Shown here: piece after piece, positions 34,585 through 43,879 of the stretch
How positions within the stretch are numbered: position 1 is the stretch's first letter
Layout of the letters: every line of letters starts with the position of its first letter
From: Oscillospiraceae bacterium
Lineage (GTDB): Bacteria > Bacillota > Clostridia > Oscillospirales > Oscillospiraceae
Direction: 5' to 3'
Assembly: GCA_015067835.1 (NCBI GenBank)
Contig: SVLS01000001.1
Span: 1-64,000, forward strand
DNA: 64,000 nucleotides
Made by a program: the position numbers and the translations under genes
Notes under the pieces: generated by a model
Database searches by the model: none
What the model saw: the letters and a program-made list of their open reading frames with translations, nothing else
Told to the model about the DNA's origin: nothing

Positions 34585-34706
34585 GTCATTGCGAGGAGGG
34601 CGAATGCCCGACGTGGCAATCTCCTGTCGCCATCTACCGACACATTTCGCAGTAACAAACTGCGCACCAGGAGATTCCCACGGTCGCTGCGCTCCCTCGG
34701 AATGAC
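34585..34706. repeat. Intergenic inverted-repeat element, copy 1
   Basis: It begins GTCATTGCGAGGAGG and ends CCCTCGGAATGAC, with internal complementary parts CGTGGCAATCTCC and GGAGATTCCCACG. This is the widespread bacterial MITE-like palindromic repeat. A diverged second copy lies at 61191-61283. Noncoding. Confidence 0.7.
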
Positions 34707-34728
34707 ATAAAAAGTCGTGTCATTGCAA

Positions 34729-34758
34729 AAAAGCGCTGATGTTTCCATCGGCGCTTTT
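34729..34758. terminator. Terminator of mgtE (bidirectional)
   Basis: AAAAGCGCTGATG and CATCGGCGCTTTT form a 13-pair stem with one G-T pair and a four-base loop. Confidence 0.85.
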
Positions 34759-34776
34759 ACATCATTTACAGCAGGC

Positions 34777-36153
34777 TTAGACGCCCAGCAGCATATTGGC
34801 AAACAGGAAATAAACCAGCAGACTCAAAGCGTCCACAATGGTGGAAATAAACGGACTTGCCATCACCGCCGGATCCAATCCCAGCGCCTTCGCTGCCAGC
34901 GGCAGGATACAGCCCACAAATTTTGCGCAAACCACCGTCACCGCCAGCGTCAGGCACACCACGCCATTGACCAGGAAGGTAATGTCGCTGTTGCCCATCA
35001 GCAGGTTATCCACCAGCCATATTTTCAAAAAGCACACCAAACCCAGTGCAATACCGCAAAGGACGGCTGTGCGCAGCTCCTTCCAGATTACCGCACCCAA
35101 ATCAGAGAATTTCAGTTCTCCCAGACTCAGGGCGCGAATCACCGTAACGCTGGACTGTGCGCCGGAGTTGCCGCCCGTGCCCATCAGCATGGGAATGAAG
35201 GCCGTCAACACCACCTGCGCCGCTAACGCACCCTCAAAGGCAGTGATAATCATTCCCGTAAAGGTCGCCGACACCATCAGGAGCATCAGCCAGGGGATTC
35301 TGTTTTTAAACAGCTCAAACACAGAGCTCTTCATATAGGTCTTTTCGGACGGAAGCATACCGCCCATCAATTCCATATCCTCCGTGGTCTCGTCCACCAT
35401 AACGTCCATAACGTCATCAAAGGTAACGATGCCAACAAGGCGGCCTTCTCCATCCACCACCGGCATTGCCAGGAAATTGTACCGATTGAACATCTGTACC
35501 ACTTCCTCCTGGTCGGTATGGGTGTTGACGGAGATGAAATTGGTTAACATAATATCGGACACCCGAATCTCATCATCCTGCACCAACAGCAAATCCTTCA
35601 CCGTGGTCAGACCAATCAGTTTTCTTCCCTTGGTCACATAGCAGGTATAAATGGTTTCCTTGTCCACACCTTGACGGCGAATCCGCAGAATTGCCTCCTC
35701 CACCGTCATCTCCGGACGAAGCGCCACATATTCCGTGGTCATCAGCGAGCCGGCAGAATTGTCCGGATACCGCAAAATCTGGTTGATGGATTTGCGCATT
35801 TCCGGGTCGGCCTGCTTCAGAATCCGCTTGACCACATTGGCCGGCATCTCCTCTACCAGGTCGGCCGCATCGTCCACATACAGCTCGTCCACGATTTCCT
35901 TCAGCTCGTTGTCAGAAAAGCCGCGAATCAGCAGCTCCTGCGCCTCAGGATCCATTTCCACAAAGCTTTCTGCCGCCAATTCCTTGGGCAGCAGGCGAAA
36001 TACCAGAGGAATACGGGACTCCTCCAGTCCTTCGAACAGCCCAGCCACATCGATGGGATTCATGGTAGAAAGCATCTCCCGCAATGCGTGGTATTTTTTC
36101 TCCTCCAGCATTTTCAGCAGGGCTTGTTCCATAATTTCAAAACGTTCTGTCAT
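34777..36153 (-). CDS. mgtE: MgtE magnesium transporter
   Basis: The 458-residue magnesium channel/transporter has an N-terminal helical superhelix (residues 1-130, the Mg sensor), two CBS domains (about 135-255; TTEYVALRPEMTVEEAIL, DIMLTNFISVNTHTDQEEV), a connecting helix and five membrane helices (about 285-455). The pore signature GTGGNSGAQSSVTVIRAL is present. High cytosolic Mg closes the protein directly. Its expression appears to be controlled in addition by the leader described separately. AGGAGGAAGG precedes the ATG. Confidence 0.95.
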   Translation of the reverse strand: MTERFEIMEQALLKMLEEKKYHALREMLSTMNPIDVAGLFEGLEESRIPLVFRLLPKELAAESFVEMDPEAQELLIRGFSDNELKEIVDELYVDDAADLVEEMPANVVKRILKQADPEMRKSINQILRYPDNSAGSLMTTEYVALRPEMTVEEAILRIRRQGVDKETIYTCYVTKGRKLIGLTTVKDLLLVQDDEIRVSDIMLTNFISVNTHTDQEEVVQMFNRYNFLAMPVVDGEGRLVGIVTFDDVMDVMVDETTEDMELMGGMLPSEKTYMKSSVFELFKNRIPWLMLLMVSATFTGMIITAFEGALAAQVVLTAFIPMLMGTGGNSGAQSSVTVIRALSLGELKFSDLGAVIWKELRTAVLCGIALGLVCFLKIWLVDNLLMGNSDITFLVNGVVCLTLAVTVVCAKFVGCILPLAAKALGLDPAVMASPFISTIVDALSLLVYFLFANMLLGV

Positions 36154-36300
36154 ATTCCTTCCTCCTGTTTTTAAGATTTGGAAGGCAATATGCGCAAGCG
36201 ATTACTTCCGGAGGCTACGCCATAACGCCTCCAGCGGACTTCGCTCAGGTATATTGCCACTACTGCCGGCGTCCATTGCGTTCCCTCCTTTAATATCAGA
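36154..36300 (-). promoter_or_regulatory. Structured mgtE leader with competing stems
   Basis: The roughly 150-base untranslated leader has an outer stem formed by GGCAATAT (36258-36251) and ATATTGCC (36191-36184). Inside it are AGCG/CGCT and GGAGGC/GCCTCC hairpins. GCCTCC (36215-36210) is also complementary to the mgtE ribosome-binding site AGGAGG (36166-36161), so two exclusive folds are possible. It does not match the M-box or yybP-ykoY consensus as I remember them. Half of the outer stem lies inside a short upstream ORF. Confidence 0.55.
36202..36276 (-). CDS. 24-residue leader peptide upstream of mgtE
   Basis: Too short for the ORF track. ATG at 36276 follows a full AAAGGAGG at 7-base spacing, one of the best ribosome-binding sites in the window, and the frame closes at TAA 36202-36204. 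The peptide contains the acidic/proline stretch NIPERSPLEALW. In enterobacteria, Pro- or acidic-residue-containing leader peptides (MgtL, CorL) sense Mg through ribosome behaviour; the analogy here is inference. Confidence 0.55.
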   Translation of the reverse strand: MDAGSSGNIPERSPLEALWRSLRK

Positions 36301-36307
36301 TATTGAC

Positions 36308-36336
36308 ATTTTATTCCCATTGCTTCAAATTGTCAA
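36308..36336 (-). promoter_or_regulatory. mgtE promoter
   Basis: On the minus strand TTGACA (36331-36336), 17 bases and TAAAAT (36308-36313), placing the transcript start near 36300. Confidence 0.7.
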
Positions 36337-36394
36337 CCTTGACGATTGCGTTTTCCTATAATAAAATAATGTTATCATCATTTGGGAGGTTCTT

Positions 36395-36976
36395 ATGATA
36401 CGAATTGCAACCATTGCAGATATTCCCGAAATGCTGGAAATCTATGCCCCTTTCGTGGAAACGACTGCTTATTCCTTTGAATATACTGTTCCTACCTTAG
36501 AGCAGTTTACCTCCCGCTTTGAAAAATACACCCGGCAATGCCCGTGGCTGGTATGGGAGGAAAACGGTCGGGTGCTGGGCTATGCCTACGGAAGTCTTCC
36601 CTTTGAGCGGGCGGCCTATTCCTGGTGTGCCGAGGTTTCCATTTACCTTGCCCCGGAAATCCACGGTCGGGGTATCGGCAGAAAGCTATACGCCGTTCTG
36701 GAGGAAATTCTGTGGCAGCAGGGCTATCGGGTGATTTACTCGCTGATTACCAGCGAAAACACCGGCTCTCTCGCCTTTCACGAAAAGGTTGGATATCAAT
36801 ATTGCGCCACGCTGCACGGCTGCGGCATAAAATTTGGTCGCGAGCTGGGTGTGGTTTGGATGGAGAAGCGGTCAAAAGAGGATGCACTCCCCTCCAAATT
36901 CCCCCTGTCCTGGCGTGCTGTTGTCGATACCGCCAGAAAATGGTCGGATATTTTAGACAAATTGTCTCTTTCCTAA
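36395..36976 (+). CDS. GNAT acetyltransferase, phosphinothricin/amino-acid N-acetyltransferase type
   Basis: The 193-residue GNAT enzyme resembles Pat/Bar/MnaT: IRIATIADIPEMLEIYAPFVETTAYSFEY opening, acetyl-CoA motif A in APEIHGRGIGRKLYAVLEEIL, then LAFHEKVGYQ and GRELGVVWMEK. Homologues acetylate methionine sulfone/sulfoximine or phosphinothricin-like compounds. Monocistronic, with GGGAGG before the ATG. A C-terminal tail of about 35 residues extends beyond the usual domain. Confidence 0.88.
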   Translation: MIRIATIADIPEMLEIYAPFVETTAYSFEYTVPTLEQFTSRFEKYTRQCPWLVWEENGRVLGYAYGSLPFERAAYSWCAEVSIYLAPEIHGRGIGRKLYAVLEEILWQQGYRVIYSLITSENTGSLAFHEKVGYQYCATLHGCGIKFGRELGVVWMEKRSKEDALPSKFPLSWRAVVDTARKWSDILDKLSLS

Positions 36977-37056
36977 ATCCTAAAAATGTGGTATGTTAAT
37001 GATAGGAGTTTGTTGGCATTTTTGCCTCCGATAATATAAGAAGGAGCTGAGAAACT

Positions 37057-38247
37057 ATGTACTTTCAGAAAAAGCGCTGTATCGCCATGCTTTTGGCCGG
37101 CGGCCAGGGTAGCCGTTTGAAAGTTTTGACAGAAAAAACCGCCAAGCCGGCTGTCCCCTTCGGCGGCAAATATCGTATCATCGATTTTCCCCTGAGTAAC
37201 TGCGTCAATTCCGGCATTGACACGGTGGGTATTCTCACCCAGTATCAGCCTTTGGAGCTGAATGAGTACATCGGCAACGGTCAGCCCTGGGGATTAAACA
37301 AAACCCACAGCTGCGCGCAGGTGCTGCCGCCCTATGAGCGGCATGACAAAAAAAGCGGCTGGTACAAAGGAACAGCCAATGCCATTTATCAGAATATTGA
37401 CTTTATTGACCGCTACAATCCGGATTATGTGGTCATCCTTTCCGGTGACCATATTTACAAGATGGATTACGCCGCAATGGTGGCCTATCACGAGGCAAAC
37501 AAGGCCTCCTGTACCATCGCTGTGCGTACTGTTCCCCTGAAGGAAGCTTCCCGGTTCGGTATTCTGAATACCAATCCTGACAATTCCATTTACGAATTTG
37601 AGGAAAAGCCCAAGAATCCCAAGTCTACCAATGCCTCTATGGGCATCTATGTGTTCAACTGGGAGGTTCTGCGCAATGCATTGATTGCTGACGAGGATGA
37701 CGAGACCTCCTCCAACGACTTTGGCAAAAACATCATTCCCACTCTGCTGGCTCAGGGTCATAAAATGCTGGCCTACAATTTTGACGGCTACTGGAAGGAT
37801 GTGGGTACCATCGATTCCCTGTGGGAAGCCAATATGGATTTGCTGGGGCAGAAGCCTGCCTTTGACATCCGCAGCGATGAGCGTACGAAGATTTCCGCCC
37901 GGAACAATGCCCTGCCCTCCTCCTATGTGGACGGCAATGCCAAAACGGTTAACTGCTTTATCGCAGAGGGCTCTGAAATTTTCGGAACTGTTACCCACAG
38001 CATTATTTCCATTGGCTGTACCGTGGGTGCCGGTGCTGTGGTGGAGGATTCTGTGGTTATGCCCGGTGTCACCATTGAACCCGGCGCCATTGTGCGCCAC
38101 GCCATCATCGGCGAAAACAGCCGAATTGGCGCGAATGCGGTTGTGGGCGGTGCTTTTGGCCCCAAGGATAAGAAGAAAATTAGCGTGACCAGCAAGGGCG
38201 CTGTGGTGGAATCCAACACCGTGCTCCTGCCCGGCGATATGCTGTAA
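37057..38247 (+). CDS. glgC: Glucose-1-phosphate adenylyltransferase
   Basis: The 396-residue enzyme makes ADP-glucose for glycogen. Nucleotide loop [33 protein letters not shown], catalytic [30 protein letters not shown] and a C-terminal left-handed beta-helix ([22 protein letters not shown]). AAGGAG precedes the ATG. First gene of the glgC-glgD-glgA operon. Confidence 0.95.
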   Translation: MYFQKKRCIAMLLAGGQGSRLKVLTEKTAKPAVPFGGKYRIIDFPLSNCVNSGIDTVGILTQYQPLELNEYIGNGQPWGLNKTHSCAQVLPPYERHDKKSGWYKGTANAIYQNIDFIDRYNPDYVVILSGDHIYKMDYAAMVAYHEANKASCTIAVRTVPLKEASRFGILNTNPDNSIYEFEEKPKNPKSTNASMGIYVFNWEVLRNALIADEDDETSSNDFGKNIIPTLLAQGHKMLAYNFDGYWKDVGTIDSLWEANMDLLGQKPAFDIRSDERTKISARNNALPSSYVDGNAKTVNCFIAEGSEIFGTVTHSIISIGCTVGAGAVVEDSVVMPGVTIEPGAIVRHAIIGENSRIGANAVVGGAFGPKDKKKISVTSKGAVVESNTVLLPGDML

Positions 38248-38260
38248 GGAGGAATTGACC

Positions 38261-39373
38261 GTGAATGTAATGGGTATCATTTTTGCCAACGATGCCACTT
38301 TGGGCGCGTTGACTGACAAAAGAACCATGGCATCCCTCCCCTATGGCGGTCGGTATCGGCTGGTGGACTTCCATCTGAGTAATATGGCCGCCGCTGGTGT
38401 TCGCCATGTAGGCATCATCACCCGGCAGAATTACCAGTCTCTGATGAACCATATCGGTTCCGGTGAAGAGTGGGGTCTGGAGCTGGAGCAGGGCGGTCTG
38501 GAATTTCTGACGCCTTACGCAATGAGCGCAACAGACAGCTACCACGGCAAGCTGGAAGCCATCCACGAGGCGATGGACTTTTTGGAGTACGGTGGCGATG
38601 ATGAATATGTCATCACCTCTGACTCTGCCATTATTTCCAACATTGACCTGCAGGATGTGCTGGCTTCTCACATTGCCAGCGGCAAGGACGTGACTGTGGT
38701 TACCAAGGCCGGCATTGCCAACGGGCAGAAGCAGCTGGACCTGGCGCTGAAGCTGGATGACAAGGGTCAGATTCAAGATGTGGCCGTTGACTATATTGCC
38801 CCTGCCGGCTATCTGGCTTCCATGGATATTTTTGTGATGTCCAAAGCCTATCTTCGCAATACGGTACGGGAGTTTATCTCCCGGAATCTGTTCCACATGG
38901 ACCGGGACTTGATTTTGGGGCAATGGCAAAAAAATGCTATTACCCTGAATGTCTATCAGTTCTCCGGTACAGCATTGTACAACGAATCCCTGACGGAGTA
39001 TTTCCATAACTCCTTCGCCTTGATTGACCCGGATGTACGGCATGATTTGTTTGGCGGCTACCATCCTGTCTTTACCAAGGTGCGCGACCGTGTTCCCAGC
39101 TATTACGGCGAATGCTGCAGCATTGAAAATTCCATTGTGGCCGACGGCTGTGTGCTGGAGGGCGAAGTGGAGAATTCTGTTCTGTTCCGCCAGGTAACCA
39201 TTTGCAAGAATGCCAAGGTGAAAAGCTGCGTCATTATGAACGACACTGTCGTTGGTGAAGGCGCACAGCTGGAATATGTCATTCTTGATAAGGATGTGGT
39301 GGTGCATCCCGGTGCAAAGCTGTGCGGCACGCCTCACCATCCGTTGGTTATTAAAAGAGGAGAAATCGTATGA
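38261..39373 (+). CDS. glgD: GlgD, glucose-1-phosphate adenylyltransferase-like subunit
   Basis: The 370-residue paralogue of GlgC lacks the intact glycine-rich nucleotide loop; its N terminus reads VMGIIFANDATLGALTDKRTMASLPYGGRYRLVDF. In Firmicutes it forms a heterotetramer with GlgC and raises its activity. The start is GTG at 38261, eight bases after AGGAGG. Thirteen bases separate it from glgC, and its stop overlaps the glgA start. Confidence 0.92.
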   Translation: MNVMGIIFANDATLGALTDKRTMASLPYGGRYRLVDFHLSNMAAAGVRHVGIITRQNYQSLMNHIGSGEEWGLELEQGGLEFLTPYAMSATDSYHGKLEAIHEAMDFLEYGGDDEYVITSDSAIISNIDLQDVLASHIASGKDVTVVTKAGIANGQKQLDLALKLDDKGQIQDVAVDYIAPAGYLASMDIFVMSKAYLRNTVREFISRNLFHMDRDLILGQWQKNAITLNVYQFSGTALYNESLTEYFHNSFALIDPDVRHDLFGGYHPVFTKVRDRVPSYYGECCSIENSIVADGCVLEGEVENSVLFRQVTICKNAKVKSCVIMNDTVVGEGAQLEYVILDKDVVVHPGAKLCGTPHHPLVIKRGEIV

Positions 39374-40815
39374 AAATAGCCATTATGGCATCCGAAGGTG
39401 CGCCCTACGCCAAATCCGGCGGTCTCGGAGATGTGATGGAGGCTCTGCCCGCCGCCCTTTCCAGAATTGAAGGCAACGAGGTGGTGCTGCTCCTCCCCTA
39501 TTACAAAAAAATTAAGGAAAACCATTCCTATCAGGTGGAGCAGGTGATGCACTTTACCGTGCAGCTGGGCTGGCGTCAGCAATATGCCGGCTTGATGCGT
39601 CTGCGAAATCGGTCGGATGGCGTTACCGTCTATTTCATCGACAACGACTATTATTTCGGCGGCCGTCCCGGCCCGATTTACGGCGATTGCGATGACGGAG
39701 AACGGTTCGCCTTCTTCTCGAAAGCATGCCTGGAGGCTCTTTCCTATCTGGCCTTTATTCCCGATGTGATTCAATGCAATGACTGGCAGACCGCCTTGGT
39801 GCCTGTCTACCTGAAAGCGCAGTATTACTATCTGTTCCCCCGGACTCGCACGATGTTCACCATCCACAATGTGGAGTATCAGGGTTGGGCACAGGGTTAT
39901 TTCTTTGACGATGTGCTGGCTCTGCCCTGGGAATACCGGGGCTGTCTGGATATGCACGGTCAGGTAAATGTGATGAAGGGTGCCATTGAAACTGCAGATA
40001 TGGTAACCACCGTCTCTGAAACCTATGCCCGGGAGCTGATGTATCCTTACTATGCCCACGGGCTGGACGGCGTTCTTTCCAATGCCGCCTGGAAGCTTTG
40101 CGGCATTACCAACGGCATTGACATCAATACCTTTAATCCGGAAACGGATCGCAATCTTCCCACGCACTACAACGCTGATACCTTTGTGGAGGGAAAGTCA
40201 AAATGTAAGGCCGCTTTGCAGGCCGAGGTTGGTCTTTCTATTCAGCCGGACACGCCCCTGCTTGTGATGGTAACTCGCCTGGCCGGTCATAAGGGTTTGG
40301 ATTTGCTGTGCTATATTGCCCGGCGGTTACTGCTGGAGGATGACTGCCAGATTCTCATCCTCGGCACCGGTGAGCCTCATTACGAAAGCTTCTTCCGGGA
40401 GCTGGCCGCAGAATTCCCTGACCGGGTTGCGGCAAAGATCACCTTCAACCTCGGTCTGGCTGCCCGGGTTTATGCCGGAGGCGACATTTATATGATGCCC
40501 TCCCGCTCTGAGCCCTGCGGACTGAGCCAAATGAATGCTATGCGTTACGGCACCGTTCCTGTTGTCCACGCCACCGGCGGCTTGCGGGATACTGTCCCAC
40601 CGGCAGACGAAAATGGTGAAAACGGTCTGGGCTTCACCTTCCAGAGCTACAACGGTGATGACTTCCTGGGCGCAATGAAGCGCTGTCTTTGGCTGTATCA
40701 CCACAATCGGGAGGGCTTCCGCGCCCTTCAGCACCGGGGAATGAGCCAGGACTTCAGCTGGGAAAAGCCTGCCGCAAGGTATATGGAGCTGTTTTGGAAA
40801 ATGTGCAATCAATAA
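39370..40815 (+). CDS. glgA: Glycogen synthase
   Basis: The 481-residue GT5 enzyme elongates alpha-1,4-glucan from ADP-glucose. It has the KxGGLGD site at Lys15 (YAKSGGLGDVMEALP), CNDWQTALVP, SRSEPCGLSQMNAMRYGTVPVVHATGGLRDT and a GT-B fold. The ATG overlaps the glgD stop (ATGA). No branching enzyme glgB or phosphorylase glgP is nearby. Confidence 0.96.
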   Translation: MKIAIMASEGAPYAKSGGLGDVMEALPAALSRIEGNEVVLLLPYYKKIKENHSYQVEQVMHFTVQLGWRQQYAGLMRLRNRSDGVTVYFIDNDYYFGGRPGPIYGDCDDGERFAFFSKACLEALSYLAFIPDVIQCNDWQTALVPVYLKAQYYYLFPRTRTMFTIHNVEYQGWAQGYFFDDVLALPWEYRGCLDMHGQVNVMKGAIETADMVTTVSETYARELMYPYYAHGLDGVLSNAAWKLCGITNGIDINTFNPETDRNLPTHYNADTFVEGKSKCKAALQAEVGLSIQPDTPLLVMVTRLAGHKGLDLLCYIARRLLLEDDCQILILGTGEPHYESFFRELAAEFPDRVAAKITFNLGLAARVYAGGDIYMMPSRSEPCGLSQMNAMRYGTVPVVHATGGLRDTVPPADENGENGLGFTFQSYNGDDFLGAMKRCLWLYHHNREGFRALQHRGMSQDFSWEKPAARYMELFWKMCNQ

Positions 40816-40818
40816 AAA

Positions 40819-40850
40819 GTGTGCGTACCGGACGGTACGCACGTTTTTTA
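40819..40850 (+). terminator. Terminator of the glg operon
   Basis: GTGCGTACC and GGTACGCAC form a nine-pair stem with a four-base loop, then GTTTTTTAT, directly after glgA. Confidence 0.85.
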
Positions 40851-41075
40851 TATGGGAGTGAAAATAAATTTCTGGGTCAGTCCGTCACAATCAGCATAAA
40901 CCGTTACGCCGCCATCGTCCTTTTTATCCACCGTCAGCTTCACTTCCTTGCCTTTCAGTCTTTGCCGCACACAGTCTTCCGGGTTATCCGTCTCCACTTC
41001 CTCGAAAAAGATATCCCGCATTTGATTATTGGGACAGAGATTTTGAATTTCCTGCACCAGCTCATATTCTGCCAT
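40848..41075 (-). CDS. Small hypothetical protein
   Basis: The 75-residue acidic/mixed-charge protein is chosen from the ATG at 41075, seven bases after GGGAGG. It has no signal peptide or membrane helix; a single Cys in ADCDGL and one in NLCPNN. The second half (KEVKLTVDKKDDGGVTVYADCDG) looks like an antiparallel beta hairpin. Gene order gives no functional hint. The good ribosome-binding site and its position between terminated genes support it being real. Confidence 0.6.
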   Translation of the reverse strand: MAEYELVQEIQNLCPNNQMRDIFFEEVETDNPEDCVRQRLKGKEVKLTVDKKDDGGVTVYADCDGLTQKFIFTPI

Positions 41076-41128
41076 AAAATCGCCTCCCTTTCGGATACTA
41101 TTAAAAAATATAAACATTTGAAGATTGG

Positions 41129-41157
41129 TTTACTTTTCTTTTGTTTCGTGATACAAT
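41129..41157 (+). promoter_or_regulatory. alr promoter
   Basis: TTTACT (41129-41134), 17 bases and TACAAT (41152-41157), 29 bases before the start codon. Confidence 0.6.
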
Positions 41158-41185
41158 GAGGCAAACTGAGGTTGGAGTGAAGTCT

Positions 41186-42340
41186 ATGAATTTCGACCAT
41201 ACTTATTTAAAAATTGACTTGGATATTATTTCCCGGAATTTTGAAAACATTCGAAATAAGGCAAATGTGCCGGTAATGGCAGTGATCAAGGCGGATGCCT
41301 ATGGTCACGGCGCTGTGGCAATTGCACGGCTGCTGCAGGGCAAATGTGCCTTTTTCGGTGTCTCGTCTACGTCAGAAGCTTTGGAATTGCGCCAAGCTGG
41401 CATCTGCGCACCTATTTTGATACTGGGACGAACCGCAGTCTGCGCGTTCCCCCAAGCCATTGCGGCAGACATCCGCCCCACAATTTTCAGCTACGAGGAC
41501 GCGGTCGCCTTGTCCGAAGCAGCTGTAAAGCTGGAAAAAACCGCACAGTTCCACTTTGCCGTGGACACCGGTATGGGACGCATCGGCTTCCCTCCTACGG
41601 AGGAAGCAGCCGACCTGTGTGCCCAAATTGCCCGCCTGCCGGGTCTGATGCCCGAAGGTCTTTTCAGCCATTTTGCCACAGCGGATTGCCAGGATCTGAG
41701 CCACTGCCGGGCACAAATTGCATTATTTGACGCTTTCGACCGGATGCTGAAGCAGCGGGGCCTTTCTGTTCCTTTGCGGCATTTGGATAATTCCGCCGGT
41801 CTGATGAACTTTGCGCATCACTATGAGATGGTGCGTGCCGGCATCGTCACCTACGGAATGTATCCCAGCGACGAAGTGGATGAAAATCTTCTTTCCATCG
41901 CCCCTGCACTGCAATGGGTCAGCCATATTTCCCACCTGAAGCAGCTTCCCGCCGGCTGTCCCATCAGCTATGGTGGCACCTTTGTCACCACGAAGCCTAC
42001 TACCGTTGCAACCATTCCCGTTGGCTATGCCGATGGCTATCGCCGCAATCTGAGTAATCGCTTCTATGTGCTGATTCGTGGGCAAAAAGCCCCGATTCTG
42101 GGCAGAATCTGTATGGATCAGATGATGGTGGATGTCACCCACATCCCGGATGTTCAGCTTCAGGATGCTGTAACACTGATTGGTACGGACGGTCAGGAAA
42201 CCATCACAATGGAATGTATTGCCGCAGCCGCGGACAGCTTTAACTATGAATTTTCCTGCGGCATCAGCCGTCGTGTGCCCCGATATTACTACCAAAACGG
42301 CAAACAGCTCAGCGCTGTTCATTATCTGCTGGATGTCTGA
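41186..42340 (+). CDS. alr: Alanine racemase
   Basis: The 384-residue PLP enzyme interconverts L- and D-alanine for peptidoglycan. PLP-binding Lys35 is in VMAVIKADAYGHG, HFAVDTGMGRIGF and GRICMDQMMVDVTHIP are conserved, and the N-terminal TIM barrel is followed by a beta domain. The ATG at 41186 follows GGAGTG; the tracked start is 15 codons upstream. Confidence 0.95.
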   Translation: MNFDHTYLKIDLDIISRNFENIRNKANVPVMAVIKADAYGHGAVAIARLLQGKCAFFGVSSTSEALELRQAGICAPILILGRTAVCAFPQAIAADIRPTIFSYEDAVALSEAAVKLEKTAQFHFAVDTGMGRIGFPPTEEAADLCAQIARLPGLMPEGLFSHFATADCQDLSHCRAQIALFDAFDRMLKQRGLSVPLRHLDNSAGLMNFAHHYEMVRAGIVTYGMYPSDEVDENLLSIAPALQWVSHISHLKQLPAGCPISYGGTFVTTKPTTVATIPVGYADGYRRNLSNRFYVLIRGQKAPILGRICMDQMMVDVTHIPDVQLQDAVTLIGTDGQETITMECIAAAADSFNYEFSCGISRRVPRYYYQNGKQLSAVHYLLDV

Positions 42341-42350
42341 AAGATTGCAA

Positions 42351-42381
42351 AAAGCACCTGTTGCGAGGCAACAGGTGCTTT
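42351..42381. terminator. Bidirectional terminator between alr and galT
   Basis: AAAGCACCTGTTGC and GCAACAGGTGCTTT form a perfect 14-pair stem with a three-base loop. Confidence 0.9.
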
Positions 42382-42383
42382 CT

Positions 42384-43877
42384 TTATTCATTAACTGCCG
42401 CCACGAACCGCAGAAAAGCGTCTCTTCCCTGCCCGTCATTTTTGTAAACACCGGCATCCTCCAGTACGGAAGCAAAGACCTTTCCTGTTTCCTGAAGAAG
42501 AATCGGCAGTGCATTCTCCTTGGTAAAGGTGTACTGCTTTTTCAGCTCCTCCACCCAAGGTGCGTGCTTGCACAAAAGCTCATCCGATGCAATGTCCTGC
42601 CCCGCCACAATGGCTTCTGCCAATGCGCTTAGTTCTCCCTTCAGCCGACTGGGAAGCACCGCCAGACCCATTACCTCTATCAAGCCAATGTTTTCCTTTT
42701 TGATGTGATGCTTGTCTGCGTGGGGATGGAAAACACCCAAAGGATGCTCCTGCGTTGTGATGTTGCAGCGCAGCACCAAATCCAGCTCATAATTCTCCCC
42801 TCTGCGCCGGGCAATGGGGGTAATGGTATTGTGGGGTTCTTCCTGAGAAAACGCCACCACGCCCACGGATTCATCCGAATAATGGCGCCAGACAGACAAA
42901 ATCTTCTCTGCCAGCTCCGCAATCATTTCCGGGTCTTTTCCGTTCAGGCGAAGCACGCTCATCGGCCACTTCACAATGCCTGCACAAACCCCCTCATAGC
43001 CCTTGAAGGTCACTTCCCGTTCTACCGGCGCTACTTCCATCGCAAAGGTATAGTGACCGCCCTGGAAATGCTCGTGGCTCAGGATGGAGCCGCCCACGAT
43101 GGGCAAATCCGCATTGGAGCCAACGGTATAATGGGGAAACTGCTTCACGAAATCCAACAGCTTGTCAAAAGCGGAGCGGTCGATTTTCATCGGAATATGC
43201 TGCTTGTTAAATACGATACAATGCTCCGGATAGTATACATAGGGTGAGTATTGCAAGCACCACTCCTGCCCGGCCACTTCAATGGGAATAATCCTGTGAT
43301 TCTGCCGGGCCGGATGATTGATACGACCGGCATAGCCCTCATTTTCCACACACAGCTGACATTTGGGATAGCTGCTTTGGGGCGCATTTTTCGCCGCCGC
43401 AATGGCTCTGGGGTCCTTCTCCGGCTTGGAAAGGTTGATGGTAATATCCATCTGCCCGTAAGGGCTGTCGTATTTCCAGCGCATATCCTTGGCGATGCGG
43501 TAACGGCGGATATAATCCGTGTCTCCGCTGAAGCGGTAATACCAATCCGTTGCCGCCGACGGGCTTTGCTGATACTTCTCCTTGAAGATACGGATAACTT
43601 CCCGTGGCATCGGCGTCAATGCGCCCATAATTTTGGTGTCAAATAAATCCCGGGAGGTAATGTCATTCCGGCAAATGCCCTTTTCGCAGGCATAGTCCAG
43701 AATGCCCTTCAGAATTTCCTCCAAATCCTCGCTTTGCGGCTCTTGAGATGGGATATAATCGTCCTTTTGCAGCAGCTCCAGCAGCCGGTTGGTCAGCAGC
43801 TGGTGGTCACAGGGCTCTGCCAGCCCAGTGTTCATGGCATAGGACACCAGAGAATCAATATAGGTTTCAATTTGCAT
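42384..43877 (-). CDS. galT: Galactose-1-phosphate uridylyltransferase, class II (GalT2)
   Basis: The 497-residue long Firmicutes form moves UMP between glucose and galactose 1-phosphates in the Leloir pathway. Features are YPKCQLCVENEGYAGR, QWCLQYSPYVYYPEHCIVFNKQH, and ILSHEHFQGGHYTFAME. It differs from the roughly 350-residue E. coli type. It is two bases downstream of galK in one operon. No galE or galactose transporter is visible in the window. Confidence 0.93.
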   Translation of the reverse strand: MQIETYIDSLVSYAMNTGLAEPCDHQLLTNRLLELLQKDDYIPSQEPQSEDLEEILKGILDYACEKGICRNDITSRDLFDTKIMGALTPMPREVIRIFKEKYQQSPSAATDWYYRFSGDTDYIRRYRIAKDMRWKYDSPYGQMDITINLSKPEKDPRAIAAAKNAPQSSYPKCQLCVENEGYAGRINHPARQNHRIIPIEVAGQEWCLQYSPYVYYPEHCIVFNKQHIPMKIDRSAFDKLLDFVKQFPHYTVGSNADLPIVGGSILSHEHFQGGHYTFAMEVAPVEREVTFKGYEGVCAGIVKWPMSVLRLNGKDPEMIAELAEKILSVWRHYSDESVGVVAFSQEEPHNTITPIARRRGENYELDLVLRCNITTQEHPLGVFHPHADKHHIKKENIGLIEVMGLAVLPSRLKGELSALAEAIVAGQDIASDELLCKHAPWVEELKKQYTFTKENALPILLQETGKVFASVLEDAGVYKNDGQGRDAFLRFVAAVNE

Positions 43878-43879
43878 GC

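Noticed and set aside
36154-36300. Known M-box or manganese riboswitch before mgtE
   Set aside because: The leader does not contain the conserved elements of either class as I remember them and includes a well-initiated ORF; only an Rfam search could settle it.
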